From contig JAXDJV010000004.1 of NCBI GenBank assembly GCA_034667465.1, positions 124,001 to 188,000 on the forward strand: 64,000 nt of DNA, in the 5' to 3' direction. Positions 33,165-42,798 of this stretch are shown one piece after another. The notes under the pieces were generated by a model. The model saw only the letters and a list, made by a program, of their open reading frames with translations. It did no database searches and was not told where the DNA came from. The stretch comes from JAOBAU01 sp034667465 (GTDB taxonomy: Bacteria > Acidobacteriota > Thermoanaerobaculia > Gp7-AA8). The first letter of the stretch is position 1, and each line of letters begins with the position of its first letter. Position numbers and translations under genes: made by a program.

Positions 33165-36100
33165 ATGAACATGAACCGATCTGCTTCCGCCCGCTCGCGA
33201 ATGCTGCTCCTCGCGCTGGCCGTCGTCTGCCTGCTGCCCTCATCGGCTGCACTCGCCGACAATGACAAGCCCGACAAAGAGCCGGGGAAGCTGCATCTCC
33301 GCGGCGGCAGCTTCGATCCGAAGAAAGAAAGCGGTCCGGCCAGCCTTCCGCCGGCGGCGCAGTATCTGCCGCCGCAGGCGAAAGCGGTCGGCATTCGCGG
33401 CCGCTATAACCTGGTGCAGTTCGATGCGCCGGTCCGCCCGGAATGGCAGGAAGCGATCCGCGGCACCGGCGCGAAGATCGTCCAGTACGTTCCCGACTAC
33501 GCGTTCATCGTGCAGATGACGCCGGCGCAGGAAACGGCGGTCCGCAACGTCCCGCACGTGACGTTCGTCGGCAACTACAAGCCGGCGTGGAAGGTCGATC
33601 CCGATTTGCTCGCCGCTCTCTCCGGTCCCGGCAACATTCCGCCGGAATGGTCGGTGGTCGTGCAGCCGGGTGAATCGATCGCACCGATTCTCGCGGCGAT
33701 GCAGCGCATCTATCCCGGCATGCAGCTCGTGAAAGGCGGCGATGACGGCGCACGCCGCGTCGTCATTCGCGTCGCGCCGGCAACGGCAATCACGCTGCTG
33801 CAGTACATCCTCGACAACGACGCCATCGCGTGGGTCGAACCGTACTACGAGCGAAAGCTGCTCAATGACGAATCGGTGTGGGTGATTCAGAGCGGCGTTC
33901 GCGTGGCCGGCGACATCGGCTCACTCGAGTACGCGAACTCCGCACCGATCTGGACGCACGGCATTCGCGGAACGGGACAGATCGTCGCCGTCGCCGACTC
34001 CGGCCTCACCGACAACGACTGCTTCTTCCAGCCGGCGCCGACGCATCAGGCGGTCGCAGCTCCCGGCGCGATTACCGTCGACGCCACGAAGCGCAAGGTC
34101 ATCGCCTACAACGTGCTGCCCGGCGCGCAGGACGGCGATCAGGGTGGCACCGGCACGAATCCCTGCAGCTATCACGGCAGCCACGTGAACGGCTCGATCG
34201 GCGGAGACAACGACGCGAACGCGTCGACGGCGTCGGCCGCAAATCACAACGCCGCCGACGGCATGGCGCCGCAGTCGAAGGTGGTCTTCCAGGACATCGG
34301 CGCACTCGACGCCAGCAGTAACTGTTCGCTGGCCGGCATCCCGAACGATCTGCACGATCTCTTCAACCAGGCGTACAACGCCGGCGCACGCATCCACTCG
34401 AACAGCTGGGGCGGCGGCAACAACGGCGTCTACGACACCGAGTCGCAGCAGGTCGACGACTACATGTTCAACAACGAGTACCTGCTGACGTTGTTCGCGG
34501 CGGGCAACGCCGGTCCGACCGTGACGACGGTCGGCTCGCCCGGCACCTCGAAGAACACGCTGACGATCGCCGCCGGTACGCGCGGCAGCAACACCGCCGG
34601 CATGCGCATGGCGTATTACTCGGGCCGCGGTCCGACGGTTGACGGTCGCACGAAACCCGACATCCTCGCGCCCGGCGATTCGATCGTCTCGCTCAATGGC
34701 GACGCGACCGCCTGCAACACGCAGACGATGTCCGGTACGTCGATGGCGACGCCGACCACCGCCGGCGCCGCGATTCTCGCGCGCCAGTACTTCGCCGACG
34801 GCTGGTATCCGAGCGGCGCCGCGGTTCCCGGCAACAGCATGGCGCCGACGTCGGCAGCGCTGAAAGCGGTCCTCACCGCCGGCGCGCGCGCCATGACGGA
34901 TCGCGATTGTCAAACCGCGCTCTGTCCGGTTGCCAACGGCATCATCGCGGCGTCGCCGAACCCGGCGGAAGGGTGGGGCCGCGTCACGCTTGCGGACAGT
35001 CTTTATTTTTCGACCGCCAGCGTTCCCGCATCGACGATCAAACTGAAGTTGTGGGACGTGCCGAACAACGCCGGCGTCACCACCGGCGTGAATGCCGAAT
35101 ACATCCTGCCGAGCGTTGCCGCCGGTACGCGGCTGCACATCATGCTGGCGTGGAACGACGTCCCGGGCGCGCTCGGTGCGGCAAAGGATCTCGTCGACGA
35201 TCTCAACCTCGAGGTGATCGCGCCGAACGGTACGACCATCTATCACGGCAACCAGTGGGCGGCCACCGCCGCCGGCCTGCCGAAAGCGTCCGCGGTCGGA
35301 CCGGTCGCGTACGACACCCTCAACAACCTCGAAGGGGTGCAGATCGCGGCGCCGGCCGCGGGCGACTATCGCATCCGCGTCCGCGGCTTCAACGTCCCCG
35401 GCTATCCGAACCTCTACGACTCGCGTCAGGGTTACGCCATCGCCGCGACCGGCAGCTTCTCCAACACCTGCGCGCTCGCCGCACCTGCAGGACTCGGCGC
35501 CACGACGCCGTCAGCGAATCAGGTCAATCTCACCTGGTCAGCCGTTCCGGGCGCAACCGGCTACGCGATCTACCGCTCGCTGGCCGGCTCGGCGAGCTGC
35601 GCGACCGGGATGGCGCAGATCGGCAACACGAACGGTACGACGTTCAACGACACGACCGTGCAGGGCGGCTTCCAGTATTCGTATTACGTGAAGACGCTGT
35701 CGCCGTGCGATGGTCCGGCCAGTAACTGCGTGACCGTCACGACGACCGGGAACTGCACGCTCAAACCGGTATTCGCAGGATTGACGTCCGCGACGAACGC
35801 AGGCACCGCGAGCTGCGCCGTGAATCTCTCGTGGAGCGCTGCGACCTCCAGCTGCCCGCTCGGCAACAGCGTCAAATACAACATCTATCGCAGCACGACG
35901 CCCGGCTTCACGCCGGCGGCCGGCAATCGGATTCAGAGCTGCGTCAGCGGCACGACCTTCAATGACACCGGCATGACCAGCGGCCAGTCGTACTTCTACG
36001 TCGTGCGCGCCGAAGATTCGACGACCGCGAACGGCGGCCCGTGCAACGGCGGCAACGAAGAGACGAACGCCGTCATCCGCAGCGCCACGCCGCTCGGCAA

Positions 36101-38192
36101 CACCACGACGGTCGGAACGTGGACCGACAGCGACGTCAACACGCGCAACCAATTGATTCTCGCCGGCTCGTGGGCGATCGTTTCGAGCGCCGACAACGCC
36201 GGCTATCCGCAGACCGGAACCTACGCCTACAAAACGTCGGCCGGTACGACCAACTATCCGGACAGCACCTGCGCGAGCGCGCGCACGCCGGTCATCTCGC
36301 TTGCCGGCAACACCACCGTCACATTCTGGGAGCGCCATGCGCTCGAGTTCCAGTTCGATGGCGTCGTCGTCGAGTACTCGACGAACGGCGGCACGTCGTG
36401 GACAAAGCTGAACGGCAACGCGATGTACGGCGGCGCGACGTTCACCAACGCCGGCAACGCCTGCGGTTATGCAACGACCGACAGCGCGTTCGAATCGACG
36501 GCGGCTCCGCCGCAGGCGTTCACCGCGTATGCGTCGCGCAGCTTCAACGTCACCGCATCCGCCGGCACGAACTTCGTCGTCCGCTGGACTCTTTCCTCCG
36601 ACGGTGGCGTGAACGACCCCGGCTTCCTCCTCGACAACATCTCCATCACCAACGCGAACGTTCCGCAGCCCTGCGTCATCTGCACGACACCCGGCGTTCC
36701 GACCGGACTCGCTGCCACGACTCCGTCGAACAACACCGTGCACCTCGCGTGGAGCGCGGGCGCGCCGGCCGGAGCGACGTACAACGTCTATCGTTCCAAC
36801 GGTGCCTGTCCGGGCGGAGTGTTCTCGTCCGTCGCCACCGGCGTCGCAGCTCTTACGTACGATGACTCCGGGCTCACCGGCGGCAGCGCGTACTCATACA
36901 AAGTGACCGCCGTCGATTTGACCGGCGGTTGCGAATCCGGCTTCTCGTCGTGCGCCGGTGCAACGGCGACCGGCGGTCCCGGACTCTCATCGCGCGGCCG
37001 CACGACGTCGTCGCGTCCTGAAGATACGACGTCGGCATCGGCCGCCACGCGCTGGATTTACAACAGCGGCGCGACGACGCTCGTCCCGCCCGGCATCGGT
37101 TCCGTCTACGCCGTCTCCAACGATCGTGTGCTGCATGGTCTCGTCGGCGGCGCCGCCGGCGGCGGATTGTGGGCAGCGTCGTATACGCCGTGGCTCAGCA
37201 ACGCGCCGGTGCAGTCGCGTCCACCTGTTCCGAGCATTCCGATTGGCGCTTCGACGAAAGAAGTGTTCCTCGGCGCGCAGGACGGCAACGTCTACTGCGT
37301 CGATGCGAACAGCGGCACGCAAATCTGGCGCACCGCCGCGCCGCTCGGCGACATGATTCAGGCTTCGGTCGGCGGCATCTTCACGTATTACGGCGGCGGA
37401 CTGAATCTTCTCGGCGCCGGTACGCGCAACTCGACGAATCCGAACGCGATGTACGGTCTCAATCCGAGCACCGGCGCGACGGCGTGGCTCTTCAACAACG
37501 GCGGCGGCGCGTCCGGCATCGGCATCATCGCCGGCGATCCTTTCTTCGACTACGGTTCGGTCAATCCGGCGAAGAACAAGATCTACTTCACCAGCCGGAC
37601 GCTGACCGGCGGCAGCACCGGAACGGTCTGGTGTCTCGACATCACCGCCTCCGCGGCGACGCTTTGCAGCGAGCCGGGCTCGTCGTGGCCGGTGTCGATC
37701 GGCGACGCCGACAGCGCGCCGACGCTCTTCAACAATCGTCTGTACATCGGCACGAACAGCGGCTGGGTCTACTGCCTCAATCCGCTGACCGGCGCGACGA
37801 TCTGGAGCTTCAACGTCGGCGACGGACCGATCAAAGGCTTCGTCGATCCCGACTGGATGGCCTCCGCGACTCCGTATCGTCTCTACATCTCGACGAGCAC
37901 GAAGGTCACGGCGCTCGTCGACAACGGCGCCAGCGCGAGCTCGTTCTGGTCGCAGTCGATCGCCTCGCCGTCGATTCCGCTCTACACCGGCAACGAGCTT
38001 TACGTCGGCTCGTCGGACGGACGTTTCTACGAAATGACGAACCTCAGCGCCGGCGCGCCGACCGTGAAATCGGTGCAGCTCGGCACCGGCGCATACAGCG
38101 TCGGCAGCCCTTCGTACGACTTCGCGAACGGACTGGCGTACGTCGGCACCGACTCCGGCAAGCTCTACGCCGTGAAGGTGCCGCTGCCATGA
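33165..38192 (+). CDS. Giant exported subtilisin-family peptidase with FN3 and PQQ-type propeller
   Basis: A 1675-aa secreted protein. Signal peptide, a propeptide-like region (about 40-250), then an S8 catalytic domain with D278 (VADSG), H337 (HGSHVNG) and S526 (SGTSMATP). A jelly-roll-like P-domain region follows (about 610-760), then FN3-like modules (LAAPAGLGATTPSANQVNLTW), then a C-terminal PQQ-type beta-propeller (about 1340-1675: DGNVYCVDANSGTQIW, GWVYCLNPLTGATIW). The mix of peptidase and PQQ-type propeller is unusual. The FN3 modules resemble those of the gene before it. The ATG at 33165 has GAGG 8 nt upstream. Confidence 0.87.
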   Translation: MNMNRSASARSRMLLLALAVVCLLPSSAALADNDKPDKEPGKLHLRGGSFDPKKESGPASLPPAAQYLPPQAKAVGIRGRYNLVQFDAPVRPEWQEAIRGTGAKIVQYVPDYAFIVQMTPAQETAVRNVPHVTFVGNYKPAWKVDPDLLAALSGPGNIPPEWSVVVQPGESIAPILAAMQRIYPGMQLVKGGDDGARRVVIRVAPATAITLLQYILDNDAIAWVEPYYERKLLNDESVWVIQSGVRVAGDIGSLEYANSAPIWTHGIRGTGQIVAVADSGLTDNDCFFQPAPTHQAVAAPGAITVDATKRKVIAYNVLPGAQDGDQGGTGTNPCSYHGSHVNGSIGGDNDANASTASAANHNAADGMAPQSKVVFQDIGALDASSNCSLAGIPNDLHDLFNQAYNAGARIHSNSWGGGNNGVYDTESQQVDDYMFNNEYLLTLFAAGNAGPTVTTVGSPGTSKNTLTIAAGTRGSNTAGMRMAYYSGRGPTVDGRTKPDILAPGDSIVSLNGDATACNTQTMSGTSMATPTTAGAAILARQYFADGWYPSGAAVPGNSMAPTSAALKAVLTAGARAMTDRDCQTALCPVANGIIAASPNPAEGWGRVTLADSLYFSTASVPASTIKLKLWDVPNNAGVTTGVNAEYILPSVAAGTRLHIMLAWNDVPGALGAAKDLVDDLNLEVIAPNGTTIYHGNQWAATAAGLPKASAVGPVAYDTLNNLEGVQIAAPAAGDYRIRVRGFNVPGYPNLYDSRQGYAIAATGSFSNTCALAAPAGLGATTPSANQVNLTWSAVPGATGYAIYRSLAGSASCATGMAQIGNTNGTTFNDTTVQGGFQYSYYVKTLSPCDGPASNCVTVTTTGNCTLKPVFAGLTSATNAGTASCAVNLSWSAATSSCPLGNSVKYNIYRSTTPGFTPAAGNRIQSCVSGTTFNDTGMTSGQSYFYVVRAEDSTTANGGPCNGGNEETNAVIRSATPLGNTTTVGTWTDSDVNTRNQLILAGSWAIVSSADNAGYPQTGTYAYKTSAGTTNYPDSTCASARTPVISLAGNTTVTFWERHALEFQFDGVVVEYSTNGGTSWTKLNGNAMYGGATFTNAGNACGYATTDSAFESTAAPPQAFTAYASRSFNVTASAGTNFVVRWTLSSDGGVNDPGFLLDNISITNANVPQPCVICTTPGVPTGLAATTPSNNTVHLAWSAGAPAGATYNVYRSNGACPGGVFSSVATGVAALTYDDSGLTGGSAYSYKVTAVDLTGGCESGFSSCAGATATGGPGLSSRGRTTSSRPEDTTSASAATRWIYNSGATTLVPPGIGSVYAVSNDRVLHGLVGGAAGGGLWAASYTPWLSNAPVQSRPPVPSIPIGASTKEVFLGAQDGNVYCVDANSGTQIWRTAAPLGDMIQASVGGIFTYYGGGLNLLGAGTRNSTNPNAMYGLNPSTGATAWLFNNGGGASGIGIIAGDPFFDYGSVNPAKNKIYFTSRTLTGGSTGTVWCLDITASAATLCSEPGSSWPVSIGDADSAPTLFNNRLYIGTNSGWVYCLNPLTGATIWSFNVGDGPIKGFVDPDWMASATPYRLYISTSTKVTALVDNGASASSFWSQSIASPSIPLYTGNELYVGSSDGRFYEMTNLSAGAPTVKSVQLGTGAYSVGSPSYDFANGLAYVGTDSGKLYAVKVPLP

Positions 38193-38206
38193 CAAAGGAG
38201 ATGACG

Positions 38207-38791
38207 ATGCGAGCTCTCACAATTGCAATCGCCGCCGCGGCGCTCGTCGCGGCAGCCGTTCCCGCCGATGCGGCGTCGAAGCCGAAGGCCGACAAGAGCT
38301 GTCTGTCGGTCAGCGTCGGCTCGAGGCAGTCTCCGGGGAAGGGAAACGGAAACGGCAACGCCTCCGACGACGAGAAAGAGTTCGAGAGCGGCGTGACGCA
38401 GTTCTCCGCGACGCAGGTGACCGACATCGAGTTCGCGATCGTCTTCTCGCAGACGGTCGCCGCGCAGTTCACCAACGCGCAGGTCGTCGAGTTTCGCGTC
38501 TACACGCCGCAGGGAAATCTCTACGAGACGATCTCCATCCCGATCACGAACAATCCGGCCAGAGCGGGGGAGAAGCATCGCATCGCCGGCTATCCCGATC
38601 TCATTCCGGTGCAGGTGCTGACGTCGATCAATCACGGCGGCGGCCGCGGGATGTTCGCGAAGGTGACGCTGCCGGTGGCCGGTACGCCGATCATTTCGAA
38701 CTCGCTGTACGGAACGTGGAAAGCGGAAGCGGTCGTCGAAGATGAGATCGCGCCGTGCAGTCTGCCGGCGCAGTTCACCATCACGCAGTGA
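38207..38791 (+). CDS. Exported protein of unknown function
   Basis: A 194-aa protein with a signal peptide (to VPADA), two cysteines far apart (DKSCLSV and IAPCSLP) that could bond, a Gly/Asn linker (GKGNGNGN) and a beta-rich domain ending QFTITQ. I do not recognise it. The ATG at 38207 has AAAGGAG 6 nt upstream. Its stop overlaps the GTG of the cytochrome gene (GTGA), so it is probably linked to that protein's function. Confidence 0.7.
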   Translation: MRALTIAIAAAALVAAAVPADAASKPKADKSCLSVSVGSRQSPGKGNGNGNASDDEKEFESGVTQFSATQVTDIEFAIVFSQTVAAQFTNAQVVEFRVYTPQGNLYETISIPITNNPARAGEKHRIAGYPDLIPVQVLTSINHGGGRGMFAKVTLPVAGTPIISNSLYGTWKAEAVVEDEIAPCSLPAQFTITQ

Positions 38792-40620
38792 CACGACGCC
38801 ATGCGCGGATCGCGGCGCTCGCCGCGATCCCGCTGCTCGCCCTCGCCTGGCTCGCGACGAGTGTCGTTCGCATCCGGCGCGAGCTGCGCGTTCCCGTTTC
38901 ACTGCACGACATCGCTTACGCCGGCTCGCGTTCCTGCATCGGCTGTCATCCCGTTCACTACCGCACGTGGCACGCGACGTTCCATCGCACCATGACGCGG
39001 GAAGCGACCGCGGAGGCGGTGCTCGGCGATTTCGACAACGCCACGCTCGATTACGAAGGCGTCCGCTCGCGTTTCCTCCGCGATGCCGACGGCACGTTCG
39101 CAATCGAGACGATCGGGACCGATGGAAGATCGCAGCACTTTCCGATCGCGCGCACCGTCGGCTCGCGCCGCGTGCAGCAATACCTGACCAGGATCGACGA
39201 TCACTACATCCGACTTCCGTTGGCGTGGAACGTCGATGAGAAGCGCTGGTTCCATCTGAATGCAGGGTTTCTCGATCCCGACGGCACGCCGTTTCATCAG
39301 CACAGCGCGCTGTGGGATGCGAACTGCATCTTCTGCCACAACGTCAAAGCGAATCCGTCGTTCGATCGCGACACACGCCGTTTCGACAGCAAAGTCGCCG
39401 AGCTCGGCATCGCCTGCGAAGCGTGTCACGGTCCCGGCGCGCGTCACGTCGAAGCGAACGGCTCGCCGCTGCGCCGCTATCTGCTGCATTACGGCGGGCG
39501 CCACGATCCGACGATCCTTTCGCCGCTCGAGTTACCGAAGGAGCGACAGGTTCAGGTTTGCGGACACTGCCACGGCCAGCGCCTCCCGAATCCGCGCACG
39601 CGCATCGCCGAGTTCATGAAAAGCGGCGACCCGTACACCGCCGGCGACGATCTCGATCAATACACGCGGCCGATCGACATCAACACGCAGGTTCCCGGCG
39701 TCGACGCGTCGCTGCGCTTCTGGAAGGACGGTACACCGCGACTGACCGCATACGAATATCAGGGACTGCGGATGTCGGCCGATTACCGGAAAGGCTCGCT
39801 GACCTGTATCTCGTGTCACACCGCGCACGGTGGCGATCCGCGCGGGATGATCGCGCCGGCGATGCGCGGCAGTGCGGCGTGCGTTCGCTGTCACGAAGCG
39901 ATCGGCCGCGACATCGCCGCGCATACGCGTCACGCACCGAACGGCAGCGGGAGTGATTGCTACGCCTGCCACATGCCGAAGATCGTTTACGGTCTGCTCG
40001 ACGTGCATCCGACGCATCGCATCCAGCGTCCCGATCCGTCGCGCGCGTGGCGTTATGAGATGCCCGAGGCATGTACGTTGTGTCACACGAATCGCACCGC
40101 CAGCTGGGCCGCGCAGTCGATGGCGTCGCGATTCAATACGACGCTGCCCCCGTTGCCGTCCGGCGACGAGTTCAAAGTCGCGGAGAACGTTCGTCAGCTG
40201 TTGTCGGGCGACGTCGTGCAGCGTTCCGTCGCCGTGATGGCACTCGGCGGCGAAGCGTCGTACAGCAACGCCGCGAACGATCGTCTCTGGGCCGTGCCGT
40301 TCCTGCTCATCACGATGGACGACAACTACGCGTCGGTGCGCCACTTCGCGTACCGCGCGCTGCGCTCGCTCATCGCTCGCGCGAATGCATCGGTCGTCGC
40401 CGGCGCCATATCGCTGCCGCGATTCGATCCGCAGTCGCCACCCGATGCGCGACGTGAGGTCATTGCTGCATGGGAGGCATGGTGGCACGCGCTCGACAAG
40501 CGTCGCATCGCCCATCCGGGCGACGCGGTTCCGCTCGACGCCGCGTTCCAGCCGCGTCGCGACGTCATCGAGCCCTTGCGCGCGAAGCAGAACGACCGGA
40601 TGATCGCCATCGGTGAATGA
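38788..40620 (+). CDS. Octaheme c-type cytochrome with N-terminal anchor
   Basis: A 610-aa protein with an N-terminal transmembrane anchor (residues 9-28) and eight CxxCH heme sites: CIGCH (50-54), CIFCH, CEACH, CGHCH, CISCH, CVRCH, CYACH and CTLCH. The arrangement resembles the cytochrome c554 group of multiheme proteins. A heme-free helical region with HEAT-like repeats occupies about 480-580. It should sit on the outer face of the inner membrane and move electrons between membrane and periplasm. GTG start, coupled to the preceding gene. Confidence 0.92.
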   Translation: MTRRHARIAALAAIPLLALAWLATSVVRIRRELRVPVSLHDIAYAGSRSCIGCHPVHYRTWHATFHRTMTREATAEAVLGDFDNATLDYEGVRSRFLRDADGTFAIETIGTDGRSQHFPIARTVGSRRVQQYLTRIDDHYIRLPLAWNVDEKRWFHLNAGFLDPDGTPFHQHSALWDANCIFCHNVKANPSFDRDTRRFDSKVAELGIACEACHGPGARHVEANGSPLRRYLLHYGGRHDPTILSPLELPKERQVQVCGHCHGQRLPNPRTRIAEFMKSGDPYTAGDDLDQYTRPIDINTQVPGVDASLRFWKDGTPRLTAYEYQGLRMSADYRKGSLTCISCHTAHGGDPRGMIAPAMRGSAACVRCHEAIGRDIAAHTRHAPNGSGSDCYACHMPKIVYGLLDVHPTHRIQRPDPSRAWRYEMPEACTLCHTNRTASWAAQSMASRFNTTLPPLPSGDEFKVAENVRQLLSGDVVQRSVAVMALGGEASYSNAANDRLWAVPFLLITMDDNYASVRHFAYRALRSLIARANASVVAGAISLPRFDPQSPPDARREVIAAWEAWWHALDKRRIAHPGDAVPLDAAFQPRRDVIEPLRAKQNDRMIAIGE

Positions 40621-40990
40621 CAAGGTTCGCAGCACGCACCTCCGCTTCGGCTGGACGCTCCTCGCGATCGCCGTCATCGCCGGCGCGCTTCTCGAATCGC
40701 TCCTCGGCTGGAAGTCTTCGCTCCTTGGCGACGACGAGCTCCGCCACCGCCTCTGGTCGCTCGCCCATTTCCACGCCGCGTTTCTCGCGCTGCTGAATCT
40801 CATCTATCCGTCAGCGACGAAAGCGACGAAGCCGTCGCGCGCGCTCATCGCCGGCAGCGTCCTGCTCCCTCTCGGTTTCTTCCTCGGCGGTCTCGCACAT
40901 CCCGAAGGCGATCCCGGCATCGGTATCTGGCTCGCCCCGCTCGGCGCCCTGTTCCTCGCATGGACGGGCGTGCGACGTGCACTCGAGTAA
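40613..40990 (+). CDS. Small integral membrane protein
   Basis: A 125-aa protein with four hydrophobic helices (about 14-30, 48-66, 76-92, 100-118). I do not recognise it. The GTG at 40613 overlaps the cytochrome stop by 8 nt, so it may help anchor or assemble that cytochrome. Confidence 0.7.
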   Translation: MNDKVRSTHLRFGWTLLAIAVIAGALLESLLGWKSSLLGDDELRHRLWSLAHFHAAFLALLNLIYPSATKATKPSRALIAGSVLLPLGFFLGGLAHPEGDPGIGIWLAPLGALFLAWTGVRRALE

Positions 40991-40993
40991 CGC

Positions 40994-41302
40994 ATGAGTC
41001 ACGTCATCCTCGCATTCGCGCTCATGTTCCTCTCGTGCAGCAGCGCGCCGCCGAAAGAACGCGTCTTCGAAGGAACGGTCCGCGAAAACAAAGCGGTGTC
41101 GAAGCCGCACTTTCAGCGGATGAGCCGCTGGTATCTGGAAACCGCTGACGGCAGGTGGGACATCTACACGAGCGGTCACGATGAGACCATCGCGCCGTAC
41201 GCCGACAAGCGTGTGCGCATTGCCGGCGAAGCGGTCGAGTCGGAGATCGAGGGACAACACCACCGGGAGATTCGGCCGTCCCGCGTCGAGCCGCTGGACT
41301 AG
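40994..41302 (+). CDS. Small lipoprotein, possible OB-fold
   Basis: A 102-aa protein with lipobox LMFLSC and a beta-rich mature part (VFEGTVRENKAV, RWYLETADGRWDIYT, RVRIAGEAVE) that looks like a small OB-type barrel. It starts 3 nt after the previous stop and is the last gene of the plus operon. Its stop overlaps the stop of the convergent nucleotidyltransferase gene. Confidence 0.65.
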   Translation: MSHVILAFALMFLSCSSAPPKERVFEGTVRENKAVSKPHFQRMSRWYLETADGRWDIYTSGHDETIAPYADKRVRIAGEAVESEIEGQHHREIRPSRVEPLD

Positions 41303-42345
41303 CGTTTCGTCCCGCGCAGCATGCGCGCGGATGCCGCAAACGCGCGCCGCAGATACAACGCCGGCAACGCGCTGCGCCTCTTCGCCGAATACTTCTGCAT
41401 CACGTACGCCGCCGGCGGAAAGAGATGCTCGCGCATCAGCCGCAGCTTCGGACGGATTCCCGGCGTAAAGCGGAGATCGTCAACAAGCGTACGAATCTCA
41501 CCCGGCGGTTGCGGCAGTACGACCGGACCGTAGCGCCCGTCGCCAAACGCGTAGAGCGCAAGCGCGAGCGCGGCGTCGAACGCCATATCGACATTCCGTT
41601 CCTTCGCCAGCATCGCGGTTGCTTCGAGCTCGGGAGGGGAGAGTGAGCCGTGCAGCAGGTGGATGTCGTACAGCCAGATCAGACGATAGTCGCCGCTGTG
41701 ATGCGCGGTGAGATGAATGGCCGCGAGCAGCAGCGCGTCGGCGGCGCACGGCATCCGGATGCGCGAGCCGGCGCGGAACAGCACGCCGCGCGACCAGAGA
41801 TGCTCGAACGTCAGCGCGTACGCGTAACGCTGCCGATTCGACAGCGCCCAGTGCAGATCGATGCAGTGCCGCACGCCGATTGCATCGACGCGCACCCACA
41901 TCCGCTGGCGGCTGATCAATTCGCCGCCCGATCCCGACTCCTCGGCGTAACCGGCCTCGAGCAACACCCGTGCTGCGCGTCCGCCCGAGTCGCCGTCGAT
42001 CAATACGTCGGTGTCGCAGCGCGGACGAAGCGACGAATGCGGATAGTGCGTCCGCGCCAGCGCCGCGCCCTTCATCACGAGCAGCGGAACATCAGCCGCG
42101 GCGAATCGCGCCAGCAGCGTTTCGAGCTCTCGCTCGCGCACCGTGTCGAGCACCGTCATCGCGCGCGCATCATCGAGCACCGCGGTCGCGAACGGACCGC
42201 GATCGCTGCTGTGCCGCAGATGCCACGCGATGAGCGGCGTCGCGCCATGCGCTGCCGCTTCGTGCGCGAGCGCTGCGTCGTCGAGCGGCCCGTCCGGAGC
42301 CGTTCCCTTCATCAGCGACGCGAGCAGTGCTGTCCGGTCGTTCAA
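41299..42345 (-). CDS. Nucleotidyltransferase family protein (NTP_transf_5 type)
   Basis: A 348-aa protein. It has LLVMKGAALA and RCDTDVLIDGD, the KG and DxD motifs of the NTP_transf_5 family. Members occur in lasso-peptide and polysaccharide clusters. The TTG at 42345 overlaps the stop of the B2-like gene (TTGA); the ATG at 42312 is the alternative. It is the last gene of the operon. No asparagine-synthetase-like cyclase is nearby, so a classical lasso pathway is not supported here. Confidence 0.82.
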   Translation of the reverse strand: MNDRTALLASLMKGTAPDGPLDDAALAHEAAAHGATPLIAWHLRHSSDRGPFATAVLDDARAMTVLDTVRERELETLLARFAAADVPLLVMKGAALARTHYPHSSLRPRCDTDVLIDGDSGGRAARVLLEAGYAEESGSGGELISRQRMWVRVDAIGVRHCIDLHWALSNRQRYAYALTFEHLWSRGVLFRAGSRIRMPCAADALLLAAIHLTAHHSGDYRLIWLYDIHLLHGSLSPPELEATAMLAKERNVDMAFDAALALALYAFGDGRYGPVVLPQPPGEIRTLVDDLRFTPGIRPKLRLMREHLFPPAAYVMQKYSAKRRSALPALYLRRAFAASARMLRGTKR

Positions 42346-42794
42346 CGGTACGTGACCTCGAGCGCCGACTGGCTGATCATCAACGGCACATAACGCGAGA
42401 CGACGTCCGCATCGTCGTTGACGACGACGCCGTCGACCTCCAGCCACGCATGTCCGGGAAAGAGATTCGGCTTTCGTCCGATGCCGATGCACAACTTCGC
42501 CGCCACGCCGCGCCGCGACAACATCCGCTGCAGCGCAAGCGCGCGATGCATGCAGTTGTGCGCGAGCGGCGTTCGCGACGTGACGCGCCCGAACACGTGA
42601 ACGAGCCGTGCATCGACCGCGCCTCCGTGCGATGGAACGTCGAGCACGCCTCGCAACGCCAGCCGCGGAGAAACGCGCAGGACCAGTCGCACCCACGCAA
42701 GCATGAGAAACGACTCGACAGCGAGCAGCAGCGTTCGCATCACGGCAGTGTGCGGCAAAACCGATGGCGGGGATCGCGCATTTCGCGAGCTCAT
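42342..42794 (-). CDS. Transglutaminase-like cysteine protease, lasso-peptide B2 type
   Basis: A 150-aa protein of the B2/transglutaminase-core-3 kind. The catalytic triad is visible as C81 (HNCMHRAL), H115 (GHAWLEV) and D127 or D128 (VVNDDAD). In lasso-peptide systems this enzyme removes the leader peptide. An N-terminal hydrophobic helix (MRTLLLAVESFLMLAWV) is typical. The ATG at 42794 lies 4 nt after the TonB receptor stop; the ATG at 42740 is an alternative. It lies 15 kb from the PqqD/radical SAM/kinase genes, which lack a protease. Confidence 0.82.
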   Translation of the reverse strand: MSSRNARSPPSVLPHTAVMRTLLLAVESFLMLAWVRLVLRVSPRLALRGVLDVPSHGGAVDARLVHVFGRVTSRTPLAHNCMHRALALQRMLSRRGVAAKLCIGIGRKPNLFPGHAWLEVDGVVVNDDADVVSRYVPLMISQSALEVTYR

Positions 42795-42798
42795 TCGT

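Noticed and set aside
29740..38195. Several antisense frames of 280-440 aa opposite the giant exported genes
   Set aside because: They are Arg/Asp/Val-rich shadows typical of high-GC genes and contain no domain; the sense frames have clear domains.
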